From: Mycobacterium bohemicum DSM 44277
Lineage (GTDB): Bacteria > Actinomycetota > Actinomycetes > Mycobacteriales > Mycobacteriaceae
Length of the DNA stretch: 64,000 nt
Direction of reading: 5' to 3'
NCBI RefSeq assembly: GCF_001053185.1
Contig: NZ_CSTD01000001.1
Coordinates: 1,939,009 to 2,003,008, forward strand
Shown: in pieces, positions 9,228-17,411 of the stretch
Numbering within the stretch: the first letter of the stretch is position 1
Layout of the letters: each line of letters begins with the position of its first letter
Translations under genes and position numbers: made by a program
The notes under the pieces: model-generated
Databases searched by the model: none
Told to the model about the DNA's origin: nothing
Seen by the model: only the letters and a program-made list of their open reading frames with translations

Positions 9228-10727
9228 CTACCCGCCCCGTGCTGAGATCATCGCCGAGCGGTTGACCTTCGTTGCCGCCGTGCGGGGGATCGCGTCGACG
9301 AACTCGACGGTCTTGGGCGCCTTGTAGTGTGCGAGCCGGCTTTTCGCGTGCGCGATCACCTCGTCTTCGGTGAGCACCGCCCCGTCGACGAGCTGAACCA
9401 CCGCGTGCACCCGGCGCCCCCACTGGGGGTCGGATAGCCCGATGACGACGACGTCGGCGATGTCGGGATGGCCGGCGAGCGCGGATTCGACCTCGGCGGG
9501 AAACACATTGGCGCCGCCGGTGATGATCATGTCCACGCGGCGATCGATGATGTAGAGGTAGCCGTCCTCGTCCAGGTACCCGATGTCGCCGGCGGAGCGA
9601 AAACCGTCCTCGGTCTCCGGAAGCGGCGCGGCGCCGCCGACGTAGCGGGAGCCGGCGGCCATCGGCGAGCGCAGGTAGATCTCGCCGTGTTCGCCGGGCC
9701 CGAGCGGTTCGTTGCCTTTCCCGAGGATCCGGATCTCGGTTTCCCGGAATCCGCGACCGACGCTGCCCGGATGAGCGAGCCACTCGTCGCCGCGCAGCGC
9801 GGTGAGCCCGAGGTTCTCGGTCATGCCGTAGGCGGACACGATCCGCTCCGGGCTCAGCAGTTCGAACCAGGTGTGCATCAGCGACGGTGGCATGACGGCG
9901 GCGCCCTGCAGGATGAACACGATGCTGGACAGGTCGCGCCGACGGACATCGGGCCGGGCCGCGATGCGCGCGAGCATCGTGGGCGTGGCCGTGAAGTTGG
10001 TGATCCGGAAGCGTTCGATCACGTCCAAAGCCAGTGCGGCGTCAAACTTTTCGAGGATGACCAGATGGTCACCGGCGAGCAGGAAGAAGAAGGTGGCAAA
10101 GCCGTTGGTGTGGTACATCGGGGCGGGCACCATGATGGTCTGCGGCTGCGCCACCGGCGTCCAGTTCGACAGGAACGGCTCGCCGTGCTGCGGCGTCCAG
10201 ACCGACGGGGCCAGGCTGAGGATGACCTTCGGCACGCCGGTCGACCCGCTGCTGCAGATTCCGTTGGCGTTGGGGGAGACGGCCGGCGGCATGGCTTCGG
10301 CGGACTCGCCGGCGGCGCGGGCCTCCAAGTCCCACCGCGTTTGTTCGTCGACGACTACGGCGGGGTCGACGACCGCCCGTACCCGGTCGTGTTCCCACTC
10401 GGGCAGGTCCCAGTGCATCGGAACCGGTACGGCCCCGATCTTCCAGCACCCCAGCGCGGCCAGCACGAGATGCTCCGAATTCGGGACGGCAAGCGCGACA
10501 AGGGATCCCGTCTTGGCGCCGCGGGCGCCCAGCGCCCGGCCCCACTGGTTGGCGCGGGCGTCGAGTTCGGCGAAGGTCAGCGGGCGGGCGGTGCCGTCGA
10601 GCGCGACGACGGTGACAGCCGGGTCGTCGGGGCGCTGCCGGGCGAGCTGCTGGAGTTTGGTTCCGAACGGAATGCCGTCCACCGCCGGGCCCGGGCTGAC
10701 CCCGGCGGCCAGCGGTTCGGTGCTCAC
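9228..10727 (-). CDS. Acyl-CoA synthetase (class I AMP-forming ligase, FadD-like)
   Basis: 499 residues with the family motifs in order: SSGSTGVPKVIL (P-loop-like AMP motif), SAYGMTENLGL, GDIGYLDEDGYLYIIDRRVD and the C-terminal KSRLAHYKAPKTVEFVD with a late catalytic-lysine region TKVNRSA. It should activate a carboxylic acid to its acyl-CoA in the cytosol. It is the last gene of a five-gene operon with four acyl-CoA dehydrogenases, and its GTG start overlaps the preceding stop by four bases (GTGA). The substrate is unknown; the operon suggests a bulky side-chain or ring-derived acid. Confidence 0.9.
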   Translation of the reverse strand: MSTEPLAAGVSPGPAVDGIPFGTKLQQLARQRPDDPAVTVVALDGTARPLTFAELDARANQWGRALGARGAKTGSLVALAVPNSEHLVLAALGCWKIGAVPVPMHWDLPEWEHDRVRAVVDPAVVVDEQTRWDLEARAAGESAEAMPPAVSPNANGICSSGSTGVPKVILSLAPSVWTPQHGEPFLSNWTPVAQPQTIMVPAPMYHTNGFATFFFLLAGDHLVILEKFDAALALDVIERFRITNFTATPTMLARIAARPDVRRRDLSSIVFILQGAAVMPPSLMHTWFELLSPERIVSAYGMTENLGLTALRGDEWLAHPGSVGRGFRETEIRILGKGNEPLGPGEHGEIYLRSPMAAGSRYVGGAAPLPETEDGFRSAGDIGYLDEDGYLYIIDRRVDMIITGGANVFPAEVESALAGHPDIADVVVIGLSDPQWGRRVHAVVQLVDGAVLTEDEVIAHAKSRLAHYKAPKTVEFVDAIPRTAATKVNRSAMISARGG

Positions 10728-11659
10728 GCGGACACCGGGTCGCTGAACAGCGTCTCCAGGGCCCCCGCCGGAACGTCCGGTATGAGGCGCAGCGCCAGCG
10801 CCTCGGCGCCCAGCGGCAACCGGATCAGCGGCTGGGTGTGCCGGTCGAGGACGCTGATGTCGGACTCGTCGCAAAAGCCCAGGGCGCCCAGCAACTGGTG
10901 CGAGGTGCGCAGCACCTGCCGGGCGGTGTCGGCCGCCTTGAGCCGAAGTGCCAGCGCGTCGGCCGAGCGCACCGGTGTCGGCGTCGATTCCGGTCGCGCG
11001 ACGGTGAACTTGGCCAGTTCGTGGAGTCCGCGCACCGCGACCGCGGCCTCGGCGACCGCGAACCGGACGGCCTGGAAGTCCGCCAGCGGTTTGCCGAACT
11101 GAACACGCGCGCGCACGTGTTCGGTGACGATCCGCAGCGACTGCTCCATAGCCCCGAGAATCCGCCACGACCCGAGCACGAGATGAAGGCTCACGTCGCC
11201 CGCGGGGACGGTCCCATCGGGCGCGCTCAGGGTCGCCGGCACGAGGAAGGGGCCCAGTTTGGCGTTGGTCCGGGCGGCCGGCTGCGGGCGGTAGCGGTTG
11301 CCGTCCAGGTCGGCCGCGATCCAGTCGCCGGGCAGATCGCCGTGGTCGATGCGGGGGGAGTCGGCGTTGACCAGGGCCAGGCGCGCGCCGTCGATCGCCA
11401 GCAGCTCGTCGACGAGTGGATACGGCAACGCCGTCGCCCCGGCGGCGCGGCACAGCACCGCGGCGGCCAGCAGGTCGTCGGTGCCGGACCGGGCGTCGAG
11501 CTCGAACGCGCCGAGGTCGGCCAGCGCGGTGCGCGCGGCGTCCCGAATGCCGTCGTCGGCCTCGGCGCGCAGCGCGGCGGGCGGCCCGCCCAACCGGCCG
11601 AGCCGCTTGGCGGCGACGGCGGCGAAGTCGCTGATATCTTGTGGCAGTTCGGTTTTCAA
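10724..11659 (-). CDS. Acyl-CoA dehydrogenase, short subunit type (311 aa)
   Basis: A short FadE-like protein. The middle and C-terminal helical domain is recognisable (HVRARVQFGKPLADFQAVRF and SHQLLGALGFCDESD). The N-terminal FAD-loop motif of a full enzyme (SEPEAGTD-like) is absent. This matches the smaller, degenerate partner of heteromeric acyl-CoA dehydrogenases known from mycobacterial steroid catabolism. TTG is inferred as the start because it overlaps the stop of the upstream dehydrogenase as TTGA. The likely partner is the 385-residue subunit immediately upstream. Confidence 0.82.
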   Translation of the reverse strand: MKTELPQDISDFAAVAAKRLGRLGGPPAALRAEADDGIRDAARTALADLGAFELDARSGTDDLLAAAVLCRAAGATALPYPLVDELLAIDGARLALVNADSPRIDHGDLPGDWIAADLDGNRYRPQPAARTNAKLGPFLVPATLSAPDGTVPAGDVSLHLVLGSWRILGAMEQSLRIVTEHVRARVQFGKPLADFQAVRFAVAEAAVAVRGLHELAKFTVARPESTPTPVRSADALALRLKAADTARQVLRTSHQLLGALGFCDESDISVLDRHTQPLIRLPLGAEALALRLIPDVPAGALETLFSDPVSA

Positions 11660-12813
11660 CGGTGCTCTCCCAAGACGTCGCGGGCGACCAACATCTTTTG
11701 TACCTCGATCGTGCCCGACGCCACGGTGGCCGCCTGCGCGTAGCGCCAATGATCTTCGACCGCCCCGTGCAGCGACGCCGACGCCCCGCTGTCCAGTGCG
11801 GTCGGGCCCAGCACGTCGAACAACAACTCGGCGACCTGCTGGTCGCACGTGGTGGTGGCGATGCGGGCGGCGCTGGCAGCCGCGCCGGCGGAGGGATCGT
11901 CCTGCAGTGACACCGCCCGGTAGGCCAGCAGCCTGGCGACCCGCAGGTCGACCAGAGCCTTGACCCAGCGGGCGCGAAGCGATTCGGGCAGCCGGTCCCA
12001 GTCGTCGCCGAGCTGGGTGACGATCCGGTCCATCAGCGATTCGCAGCGCGCGTACCGGGCGATGCCCACCCGCTCGAACGCCAGGGCTTCGCGCATCACC
12101 CGCCACCCGTCGCCGACCTCTCCGAGGACGTCCCCGGGGAACGCCTCCACGTCGTCGAGGAACATCTCGTTGAGGTGATGCGGCCCCAGCATCGACGGAA
12201 TGGGGCGCACGGTGAAGCCGGGCCGGTCCATCGGGATGAGAAAAAGCGTGAGCCGCTTGGGTTTCGGGGCCTCGGGGTCGGTGCAGGCGGCCAGCACGCA
12301 CCAGGACGCCATCAGCGCGTAGGACGTCCATACCTTCTGGCCGGTGATGCGCCAGCCGTCGCCGTCGGGCACCGCCCGGGTGCGCAACGACGCGAGGTCG
12401 GTGCCGGCCTCCGGTTCGGAGAATCCCTGGCACCAGATCACATCACCGGATGCGATGGCGGCCAGGTGCTTGGCCTTCTGTTCGGCCGTGCCGTAGCGCA
12501 TGAGGGCCGGGCCGACCCAGTTGATGCCCATGTACTGCGGACCGCGGGGTTCGTGCTGGGCCCACATCTCCTCGCGCAACACCGTCTGCTGCCATACGGA
12601 TCCGCCGCCCCCGCCATGCTCTTTCGGCCAGGCGAGCGCCAAGAGCCCCTCGGCGGCCAGCAATTTGCAGAACGTCTCGGTGGTCGCCAGGTCTTGCGGG
12701 TTCTCGGTGCAGGCGCCCAGGAAGTCGGCCGGGATGTGGTTGGACACCAACTCGCGCAAGTGGTTTCGCAGTCGTCCGGCGTCCTCGCCGAGGTCGTAGT
12801 CCATGGGCGTCAT
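11656..12813 (-). CDS. Acyl-CoA dehydrogenase, long subunit type (385 aa)
   Basis: A full-length FadE-like flavoenzyme subunit with N-terminal WPKEHGGGG, FAD/substrate-loop motif GFSEPEAGTDLASLRTRA and C-terminal VASGTIEVQKMLVARDVLG. The position that carries the catalytic glutamate in medium-chain enzymes (YEGT) reads ASGT here, so the base must come from elsewhere or from another subunit. It forms alpha,beta-unsaturated acyl-CoAs and passes electrons to ETF. It overlaps both neighbours by four bases, consistent with tight translational coupling to the 311-residue subunit. Confidence 0.88.
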   Translation of the reverse strand: MTPMDYDLGEDAGRLRNHLRELVSNHIPADFLGACTENPQDLATTETFCKLLAAEGLLALAWPKEHGGGGGSVWQQTVLREEMWAQHEPRGPQYMGINWVGPALMRYGTAEQKAKHLAAIASGDVIWCQGFSEPEAGTDLASLRTRAVPDGDGWRITGQKVWTSYALMASWCVLAACTDPEAPKPKRLTLFLIPMDRPGFTVRPIPSMLGPHHLNEMFLDDVEAFPGDVLGEVGDGWRVMREALAFERVGIARYARCESLMDRIVTQLGDDWDRLPESLRARWVKALVDLRVARLLAYRAVSLQDDPSAGAAASAARIATTTCDQQVAELLFDVLGPTALDSGASASLHGAVEDHWRYAQAATVASGTIEVQKMLVARDVLGEHR

Positions 12814-13907
12814 CCCTTCGGCAGCCCGAGCACCCGCTCGGCGATGATGTTGCGTTGCACCTCCGACGTTCCGCCGTAGATCGTCGCGGCCAGCGCGTCC
12901 TGGCGTTCGAAGAGCAGGTCCGGGTCGGCGGCCGACCGCGGACCCGCCACCGCGGCTCCCAGCTCCCAAACGCGTTGCAGCGTGGTCGATCCCAGCAGTT
13001 TCATGATGTCGGCTTCGGGGCTCGCGCGCCCCGCCAGTTCGTTGCCCAACGCGCGGTACCCGGTGGCGCGCAGCGCTTCGGCATCGGCGAGCAGCGAGCC
13101 GAGTTCTGCGCACGCGTCGTCGGTGGGGCGGGCCGAGCGGACCGAGTCGAGCCCGCGCATGATCTCCACCCAGTTCATGATCCAGATCATCTGCCGCTCG
13201 TGCTGCAGCGACGACAAGGCCACGTTCCAGCCGCCGTGCAGCGGCCCCAGCAGGTTTTCCGCCGGCACCTCGACGCCGTCGAGGAAGACCTCGCAGAAGG
13301 TTTCGTCGGAGATCGAGGCCATCCGGATCGGTTCGACCCGCACCCCGGGCGACTGCAGGTCGAGGATGAGACAAGAAATGCCACGGTGTTTCGGCGCCTC
13401 GGGATCGGTGCGGGCATACAGGGTGCACCAGCGCGACTCGTGGGCCTGAGTGGTCCAGATCTTGTGGCCGTTGACCCTGAACACGTCGCCGTCGAGCTCG
13501 GCGCGGGTGCGCAGGCCGGCGAAGTCCGATCCGGCCTCGGGCTCCGACATGCCCAGCGCCCACCATTCGTCGCCCCGCAGCAGGGGCGGCAGCAGGCGGT
13601 CGATCTGGTCGGGGGTGCCGAACTGGCGGATGCCCGGCGCGGCGACGTTGGGGCCGGCGATGTTGGGCAACTTGGGTGCGGAACGCATGGCCGCCTGCAG
13701 CCGGATTTCCATCGAGTCGCGCAGGCCCAGCGACCGCCCGCCGTGCTCGCGCGGCCACGTCGGCTGTATCCAGCCGGCTTCGAAGGCGGCCCGCTGGTAG
13801 TCGCGCCGCAGGGCGAGGTCCCAGCGATAGTGCGAATACTTGTCGTAGTAGTCCTTCGGCAGGAAATCCGTGAGCCAACCGGCGAATTCGGCGACGACCG
13901 CGCTCAT
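12810..13907 (-). CDS. Acyl-CoA dehydrogenase, long subunit type (365 aa)
   Basis: A second full-length FadE-like protein, with WPREHGGRSLGL, MSEPEAGSDFAGLRTRAEL and C-terminal IYGGTSEVQRNIIAERVLG. As in its neighbour, the YEGT glutamate of medium-chain enzymes is replaced (YGGT). It shares ATGA and TCAT-type four-base overlaps with both flanking genes. By gene order it pairs with the 333-residue subunit encoded just upstream, giving two long/short pairs arranged as short-long-long-short. The acyl-CoA substrate is unknown. Confidence 0.88.
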   Translation of the reverse strand: MSAVVAEFAGWLTDFLPKDYYDKYSHYRWDLALRRDYQRAAFEAGWIQPTWPREHGGRSLGLRDSMEIRLQAAMRSAPKLPNIAGPNVAAPGIRQFGTPDQIDRLLPPLLRGDEWWALGMSEPEAGSDFAGLRTRAELDGDVFRVNGHKIWTTQAHESRWCTLYARTDPEAPKHRGISCLILDLQSPGVRVEPIRMASISDETFCEVFLDGVEVPAENLLGPLHGGWNVALSSLQHERQMIWIMNWVEIMRGLDSVRSARPTDDACAELGSLLADAEALRATGYRALGNELAGRASPEADIMKLLGSTTLQRVWELGAAVAGPRSAADPDLLFERQDALAATIYGGTSEVQRNIIAERVLGLPKG

Positions 13908-14905
13908 GCCGCGCCTCCGGTGAAACGGCGGCCCACTTCGTGGTAGAGCGCTCGGCTGTCACCCAGCATCGCCGCGCCCTGCCACGCGTACCGGACGAAC
14001 AGGTGGCTGTCGTGCTCCCAGGTCTGGCCCAGTGCGCCGTGCACCTGGACGGTGGTGCGCGCGCAGGCGGCCGCGGCCTCGCCCGCGGCCGCCTTGGCCA
14101 GCGCGGCGGCGGTCCAGACATTCGCCGGGGCCACCTTGCGATCGCCCAGCTGCGCCGCCGCGGCGTAGGTGAGGCTGCGGGCCCGCTCCACGGCGACGTA
14201 GTTGTCGGCCAGCGCGTGCTTGACGCCCTGGAACGCGCCGATCGGGCTGCCGAACTGGCGGCGCGTCTTCGCGTGTTCGACCGAGCGCAGCAGGGCCGCG
14301 CCGGCCACCCCGACCAGGTCGGCGGCCGCGGCGGCCAAGGGCGCCGCCAACGCCGACTCCAGGCCTCCCGGCCCCAGCGGCGCGACGGCCCAAGGCTCCG
14401 CGTCGAGTTCGAGATCGGCCAGCGGTTGGGTGGGATCGGTGGACTCACCGGACGTCGCCACCGTGACCCCGTCGGCGCCGCGGCGCACGACCGCGGCGCA
14501 CACCCCGCCGCCCTCGGTGCGGGCCAGCGTCACAATGAGATCCGCGCGGCAGAGGTTGGGCACCGCAACCGCCCGTCCACGCAGGCGCCCGCCGTGCACG
14601 GTCATCGGTGCGCCGGGCAGCCGGGCACCGGGGGCATGCACGGCCACGCTGCTCAGCAGGGGAATCGGGGCGATGGCGGCCCCGCATTCCTCGAGCACGG
14701 CGGCCGTCTCCAGCGGCCCGTAGTCGCCCGACCCGGGCGCCGCCAGCTCGGTCCAGCCGAGCCCCACCACCGTCTTCCAGAGACTGCGCCAGCGCTCGCC
14801 GTCGGTCAGGGCCTGGCGCGCCGCGTCGGGCGGACATTCGGCGCGCAGGATGTCGCGTACCGTGTCGCGCAGCGACAACTGGTCCGAACTCAGCCCGACA
14901 TCCAT
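13904..14905 (-). CDS. Acyl-CoA dehydrogenase, short subunit type (333 aa); first gene of the operon
   Basis: FadE-like protein of 333 residues. Clear C-terminal motifs are KTRRQFGSPIGAFQGVKHAL and VQVHGALGQTWEHDSHLFVR. The N-terminal half is poorly conserved and the SEPEAG loop is missing, as in the non-catalytic partner of heteromeric acyl-CoA dehydrogenases. It begins the five-gene leftward operon 14905-9228 and lies seven bases from the shared AT-rich operator motif at 14912-14924. The divergent neighbour is the LLM oxidoreductase. Confidence 0.85.
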   Translation of the reverse strand: MDVGLSSDQLSLRDTVRDILRAECPPDAARQALTDGERWRSLWKTVVGLGWTELAAPGSGDYGPLETAAVLEECGAAIAPIPLLSSVAVHAPGARLPGAPMTVHGGRLRGRAVAVPNLCRADLIVTLARTEGGGVCAAVVRRGADGVTVATSGESTDPTQPLADLELDAEPWAVAPLGPGGLESALAAPLAAAAADLVGVAGAALLRSVEHAKTRRQFGSPIGAFQGVKHALADNYVAVERARSLTYAAAAQLGDRKVAPANVWTAAALAKAAAGEAAAACARTTVQVHGALGQTWEHDSHLFVRYAWQGAAMLGDSRALYHEVGRRFTGGAA

Positions 14906-14911
14906 AAAACT

Positions 14912-14924
14912 CCTAACATAGCAA
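14912..14924. promoter_or_regulatory. Island operator motif, copy 1 (divergent promoter)
   Basis: Reads CCTAACATAGCAA on the + strand, followed three bases later by the related GATAGTAAAC. It sits in the 64-base divergent region between the acyl-CoA dehydrogenase operon and the LLM oxidoreductase. The core CTAACATAGCAA is shared with the site at 27440-27457. Confidence 0.55.
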
Positions 14925-14969
14925 AGATAGTAAACTAGCGGCGCTCTGGCAATCGGAACGAGGTGGCGC

Positions 14970-15842
14970 ATGGTCGAGTGGTATCTGTTCCTGCCGCAGG
15001 TCCGGCTTTCGGTGGCCGACATCGCCGAGCGCGCGCGCCGCGCCGAGGCCGCCGGCTTCGACGGCATCGCCTTCATCGACCATCTCGAGGCGCCCGGGCA
15101 GCCCGACGAAAGCATCTGGGAGGCAATGGGTGTTGCCAGCTGGGTGGCGGCCAAGACCGAACGGCTGCGGATCGGCCACCTGGTGCTGTGCGACGCCTTC
15201 CGGCATCCGGCCGTGCTGGCCAAGCAGGCCGTCACCCTGTCCGAGGCCTCCGAGGGCAGGTTCGACCTCGGGCTGGGCGCGGGGTCGTGGCCGGCCGAGT
15301 TCGCCAGATTCGATGTGGGCCAGCACGATCCGGTCGCCCGCGTCGAGCAGCTCGGGCGCGACCTGGCGCTGATGCGGCAGTACTGGGGTGACGCGGTGGG
15401 CGACGGCGCGGCTCCCCAGGTGCCGCGCCGGTCTCATCCGATACCGCTGGTCCTCGGCGGCTCCGGGCGCCGGATGATGGGACTGGTTCGCGCATATGCG
15501 GATTGGTGGAATCTGCCGGTGAACCAGCTGGACAGGTTGGCGACGCTCGCGCCGGCGGCCGGAACGGCGCGGCTGTCGGTGCAGCTCATGGTCGGGTTCG
15601 CCCGGTCCGGCAATGACCCGGACGAAGTGCGCGCGGTCAGCACCCGGCGGTTCGGGCACCTGGGACCCGGGCTGATCTGCGGGGACGCCGACGGGCTCAC
15701 CGCGCGCTTCGCCGCCCTGGCCGACCAGGGGGTCGAGCGGTTCTACGTCTGGTTCGCCGATTTCGCGATCCCCGAATCCCTGCAGGAGTTCGGGGAATCG
15801 GTGATCAAGCCCTTCCCTCGCGCCGGCGCCGCGCTTCGGTAG
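14970..15842 (+). CDS. LLM-class (luciferase-like, probably F420-dependent) oxidoreductase
   Basis: 290 residues with the luciferase-like TIM-barrel pattern: AEAAGFDGIAFIDHLE, ASEGRFDLGLGAGSWPAEF and VPLVLGGSGRRMMGL-type sequence (here IPLVLGGSGRR). Mycobacterial members usually use reduced F420 or FMN to reduce or oxidise a substrate. It is transcribed away from the acyl-CoA dehydrogenase operon across a shared 64-base promoter region carrying the island motif, so it probably belongs to the same regulon. The ATG at 14970 follows GAGG. Its 3' end overlaps the convergent SDR gene by 38 bases. Confidence 0.87.
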   Translation: MVEWYLFLPQVRLSVADIAERARRAEAAGFDGIAFIDHLEAPGQPDESIWEAMGVASWVAAKTERLRIGHLVLCDAFRHPAVLAKQAVTLSEASEGRFDLGLGAGSWPAEFARFDVGQHDPVARVEQLGRDLALMRQYWGDAVGDGAAPQVPRRSHPIPLVLGGSGRRMMGLVRAYADWWNLPVNQLDRLATLAPAAGTARLSVQLMVGFARSGNDPDEVRAVSTRRFGHLGPGLICGDADGLTARFAALADQGVERFYVWFADFAIPESLQEFGESVIKPFPRAGAALR

Positions 15843-16533
15843 GCACGACCGGCGGCCGGGCGAACGGGCCCCGCTGCACGGCGGACAGCCGGATCTCAGG
15901 CAGGTCGACGGACGGGTCGACGGTGTCCAGCCAGGCGACCGCCTCGGCGACGTCGGACACCTGGATCGCGAACATCTCGAAGGGGACGTCGGCCAGCATC
16001 TCGGTTTCCACGGGCCCGGGCGTGACGATGTGCACGGCGATGCCGTCGCGATCGACCTCCAGCGCCAGCGCGCGCGCGAACGCGTTCATGCCCGCCTTCG
16101 ATGCGGAGTAGGCCGTCCTGGCCATCATCGGCTCGTGCGCCGCCGACGAGGAGATGAACACGAACCGGGAGCCCGCGCGCATGCGGGGGAGCGCGGCGGA
16201 GGTCACCACGAAGCAGGAATCCAGGTTGGCCGAGATGATCGCCTGCCACTGCTCGAACGTCTGCTTGCGCGCGTACGTCCCGCCCAGCGTGCCGGCCGCG
16301 TGCACGACGAGGTCGATTGTCTCCAAAGTGCTTATGGCGGTGGCGAACCCAACCGGATCGGAGGCGTCGGCGACGAGGTGGCGTGCGCCGATCTCCGCGG
16401 CCGTCACGCGCAGCGGCCCCTCACGACGCGCGACGAGGACGACGTCGTAACCGAGTTCGCAGAGCTTGCGGCCGCATCCTTTGCCGATACCGCCGCTGCC
16501 GCCGGTGACCAGTGCGGTCCGGGTCGTGTTCAA
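15805..16533 (-). CDS. Short-chain dehydrogenase/reductase (SDR)
   Basis: 242 residues with the SDR signatures: TGGSGGIGKG near the N-terminus for the nucleotide, HAAGTLGG in place of the common NAG, SSSAAHE (catalytic Ser region) and YSASKAG (catalytic Tyr and Lys). It would oxidise or reduce a hydroxyl/keto group with NAD(P). The start is taken as TTG at 16533 because it overlaps the GntR gene's stop as TTGA and the TGG motif follows ten codons later. Co-transcribed with the regulator. Confidence 0.85.
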   Translation of the reverse strand: MNTTRTALVTGGSGGIGKGCGRKLCELGYDVVLVARREGPLRVTAAEIGARHLVADASDPVGFATAISTLETIDLVVHAAGTLGGTYARKQTFEQWQAIISANLDSCFVVTSAALPRMRAGSRFVFISSSAAHEPMMARTAYSASKAGMNAFARALALEVDRDGIAVHIVTPGPVETEMLADVPFEMFAIQVSDVAEAVAWLDTVDPSVDLPEIRLSAVQRGPFARPPVVPTEARRRREGRA

Positions 16534-17351
16534 GGGCGCCGGAACTCCCGCGGGCGGGACATCGCTTGCGGCGAAAACGCGTGAATCCGTTGATCGGACC
16601 GACCGGAGAGCACGTAGGTCTGGGTGTCGGCGAGATGACGGCCGGCGATGCGTCGGGCCCGGTCGACGTCGCCCTCGGCGATGGTCTCGGCCAGCTTGAT
16701 GTGCGTGCTGAGCACCGCGCGGCGCTGGGCGAGCGACGGGTAGGTGCCGCGCGCCGCGCTCTCGTCGGCCCACTGCTTCTCGTGGCCGGTCCACAGCGTC
16801 TCCAGGCTGCCGACGACCGCGATGATGGTGTGATTGCCGCAGCCGCGGACGATGAGATCGTGGAATTCGCGGCCGATTTCGGTGAACAGCCGGCCGTCGT
16901 CGAGGTTTTCGGCCATCGAATCGTTGACCCGCTTGAGTTCCGGGACCAACGTGTCCGCCCGGTCGGGCCGCTGGGCCGCCAGCGCGGCGCAGGCCGGCTC
17001 CAGCTCCTGCAGCGCCATGCCGAGGTCGGCGACGGCGACGGACTCGCTCTGCAACAGCAGCCCGAGCATGTAGGCGGCGCTGGTCTTGGCCGGGGCGTGC
17101 ACGACCGCACCGCCGCGGTTACCCCTGCGCACCGAGACCAGGCCCTCGGTCTCCAGGATCCGCAACGCTTCCCGCAGCGAGACCAGGCTGACGTTGAACT
17201 GCTCGACGAGGACTTCCTGGCGCGGCAACAAGTCGCCGTCGGCCAGCTCGCCCTCAATGATCTGGCGGCGTAACTCGTCGGCGACGATCTCGGCGATCCG
17301 CGGCGCCGACAATCGGCGGCGGGCTTCGGGCCCAACTCCCACTGCGGTCAT
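16530..17351 (-). CDS. GntR-family transcriptional regulator, FadR/FCD subfamily; candidate local regulator of the island
   Basis: 273 residues. An N-terminal winged helix-turn-helix (about residues 15-85; LPRQEVLVEQFNVSLVSLRE, then LETEGLVSVRRGNRGG) is followed by an all-helical FCD ligand domain (about 100-240) with metal-ligand type histidines in REFHDLIVRGCGNH, STHIKLAETIAEGD and AGRHLADT. FCD regulators sense organic acids or acyl-CoAs. Its own promoter carries the island motif (17377-17392), which fits autoregulation. This makes it the best candidate for binding the five island copies, but a protein encoded elsewhere is possible. Confidence 0.9.
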   Translation of the reverse strand: MTAVGVGPEARRRLSAPRIAEIVADELRRQIIEGELADGDLLPRQEVLVEQFNVSLVSLREALRILETEGLVSVRRGNRGGAVVHAPAKTSAAYMLGLLLQSESVAVADLGMALQELEPACAALAAQRPDRADTLVPELKRVNDSMAENLDDGRLFTEIGREFHDLIVRGCGNHTIIAVVGSLETLWTGHEKQWADESAARGTYPSLAQRRAVLSTHIKLAETIAEGDVDRARRIAGRHLADTQTYVLSGRSDQRIHAFSPQAMSRPREFRRP

Positions 17352-17376
17352 CCGATCCTCGAGTTACTCCGCTGGC

Positions 17377-17392
17377 TTAGCTATTTTAGCAG
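17377..17392. promoter_or_regulatory. Island operator motif, copy 2 (GntR / CoA-transferase promoter)
   Basis: TTAGCTATTTTAGCAG on the + strand; its complement reads CTGCTAAAATAGCTAA. The core GCTATTTTAGC is a palindrome GCTA-N3-TAGC. It lies in the 60-base divergent region between the GntR regulator and the CoA-transferase gene, so one bound dimer could control both. Confidence 0.6.
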
Positions 17393-17411
17393 TGATGATA
17401 TAAATAGCCGG

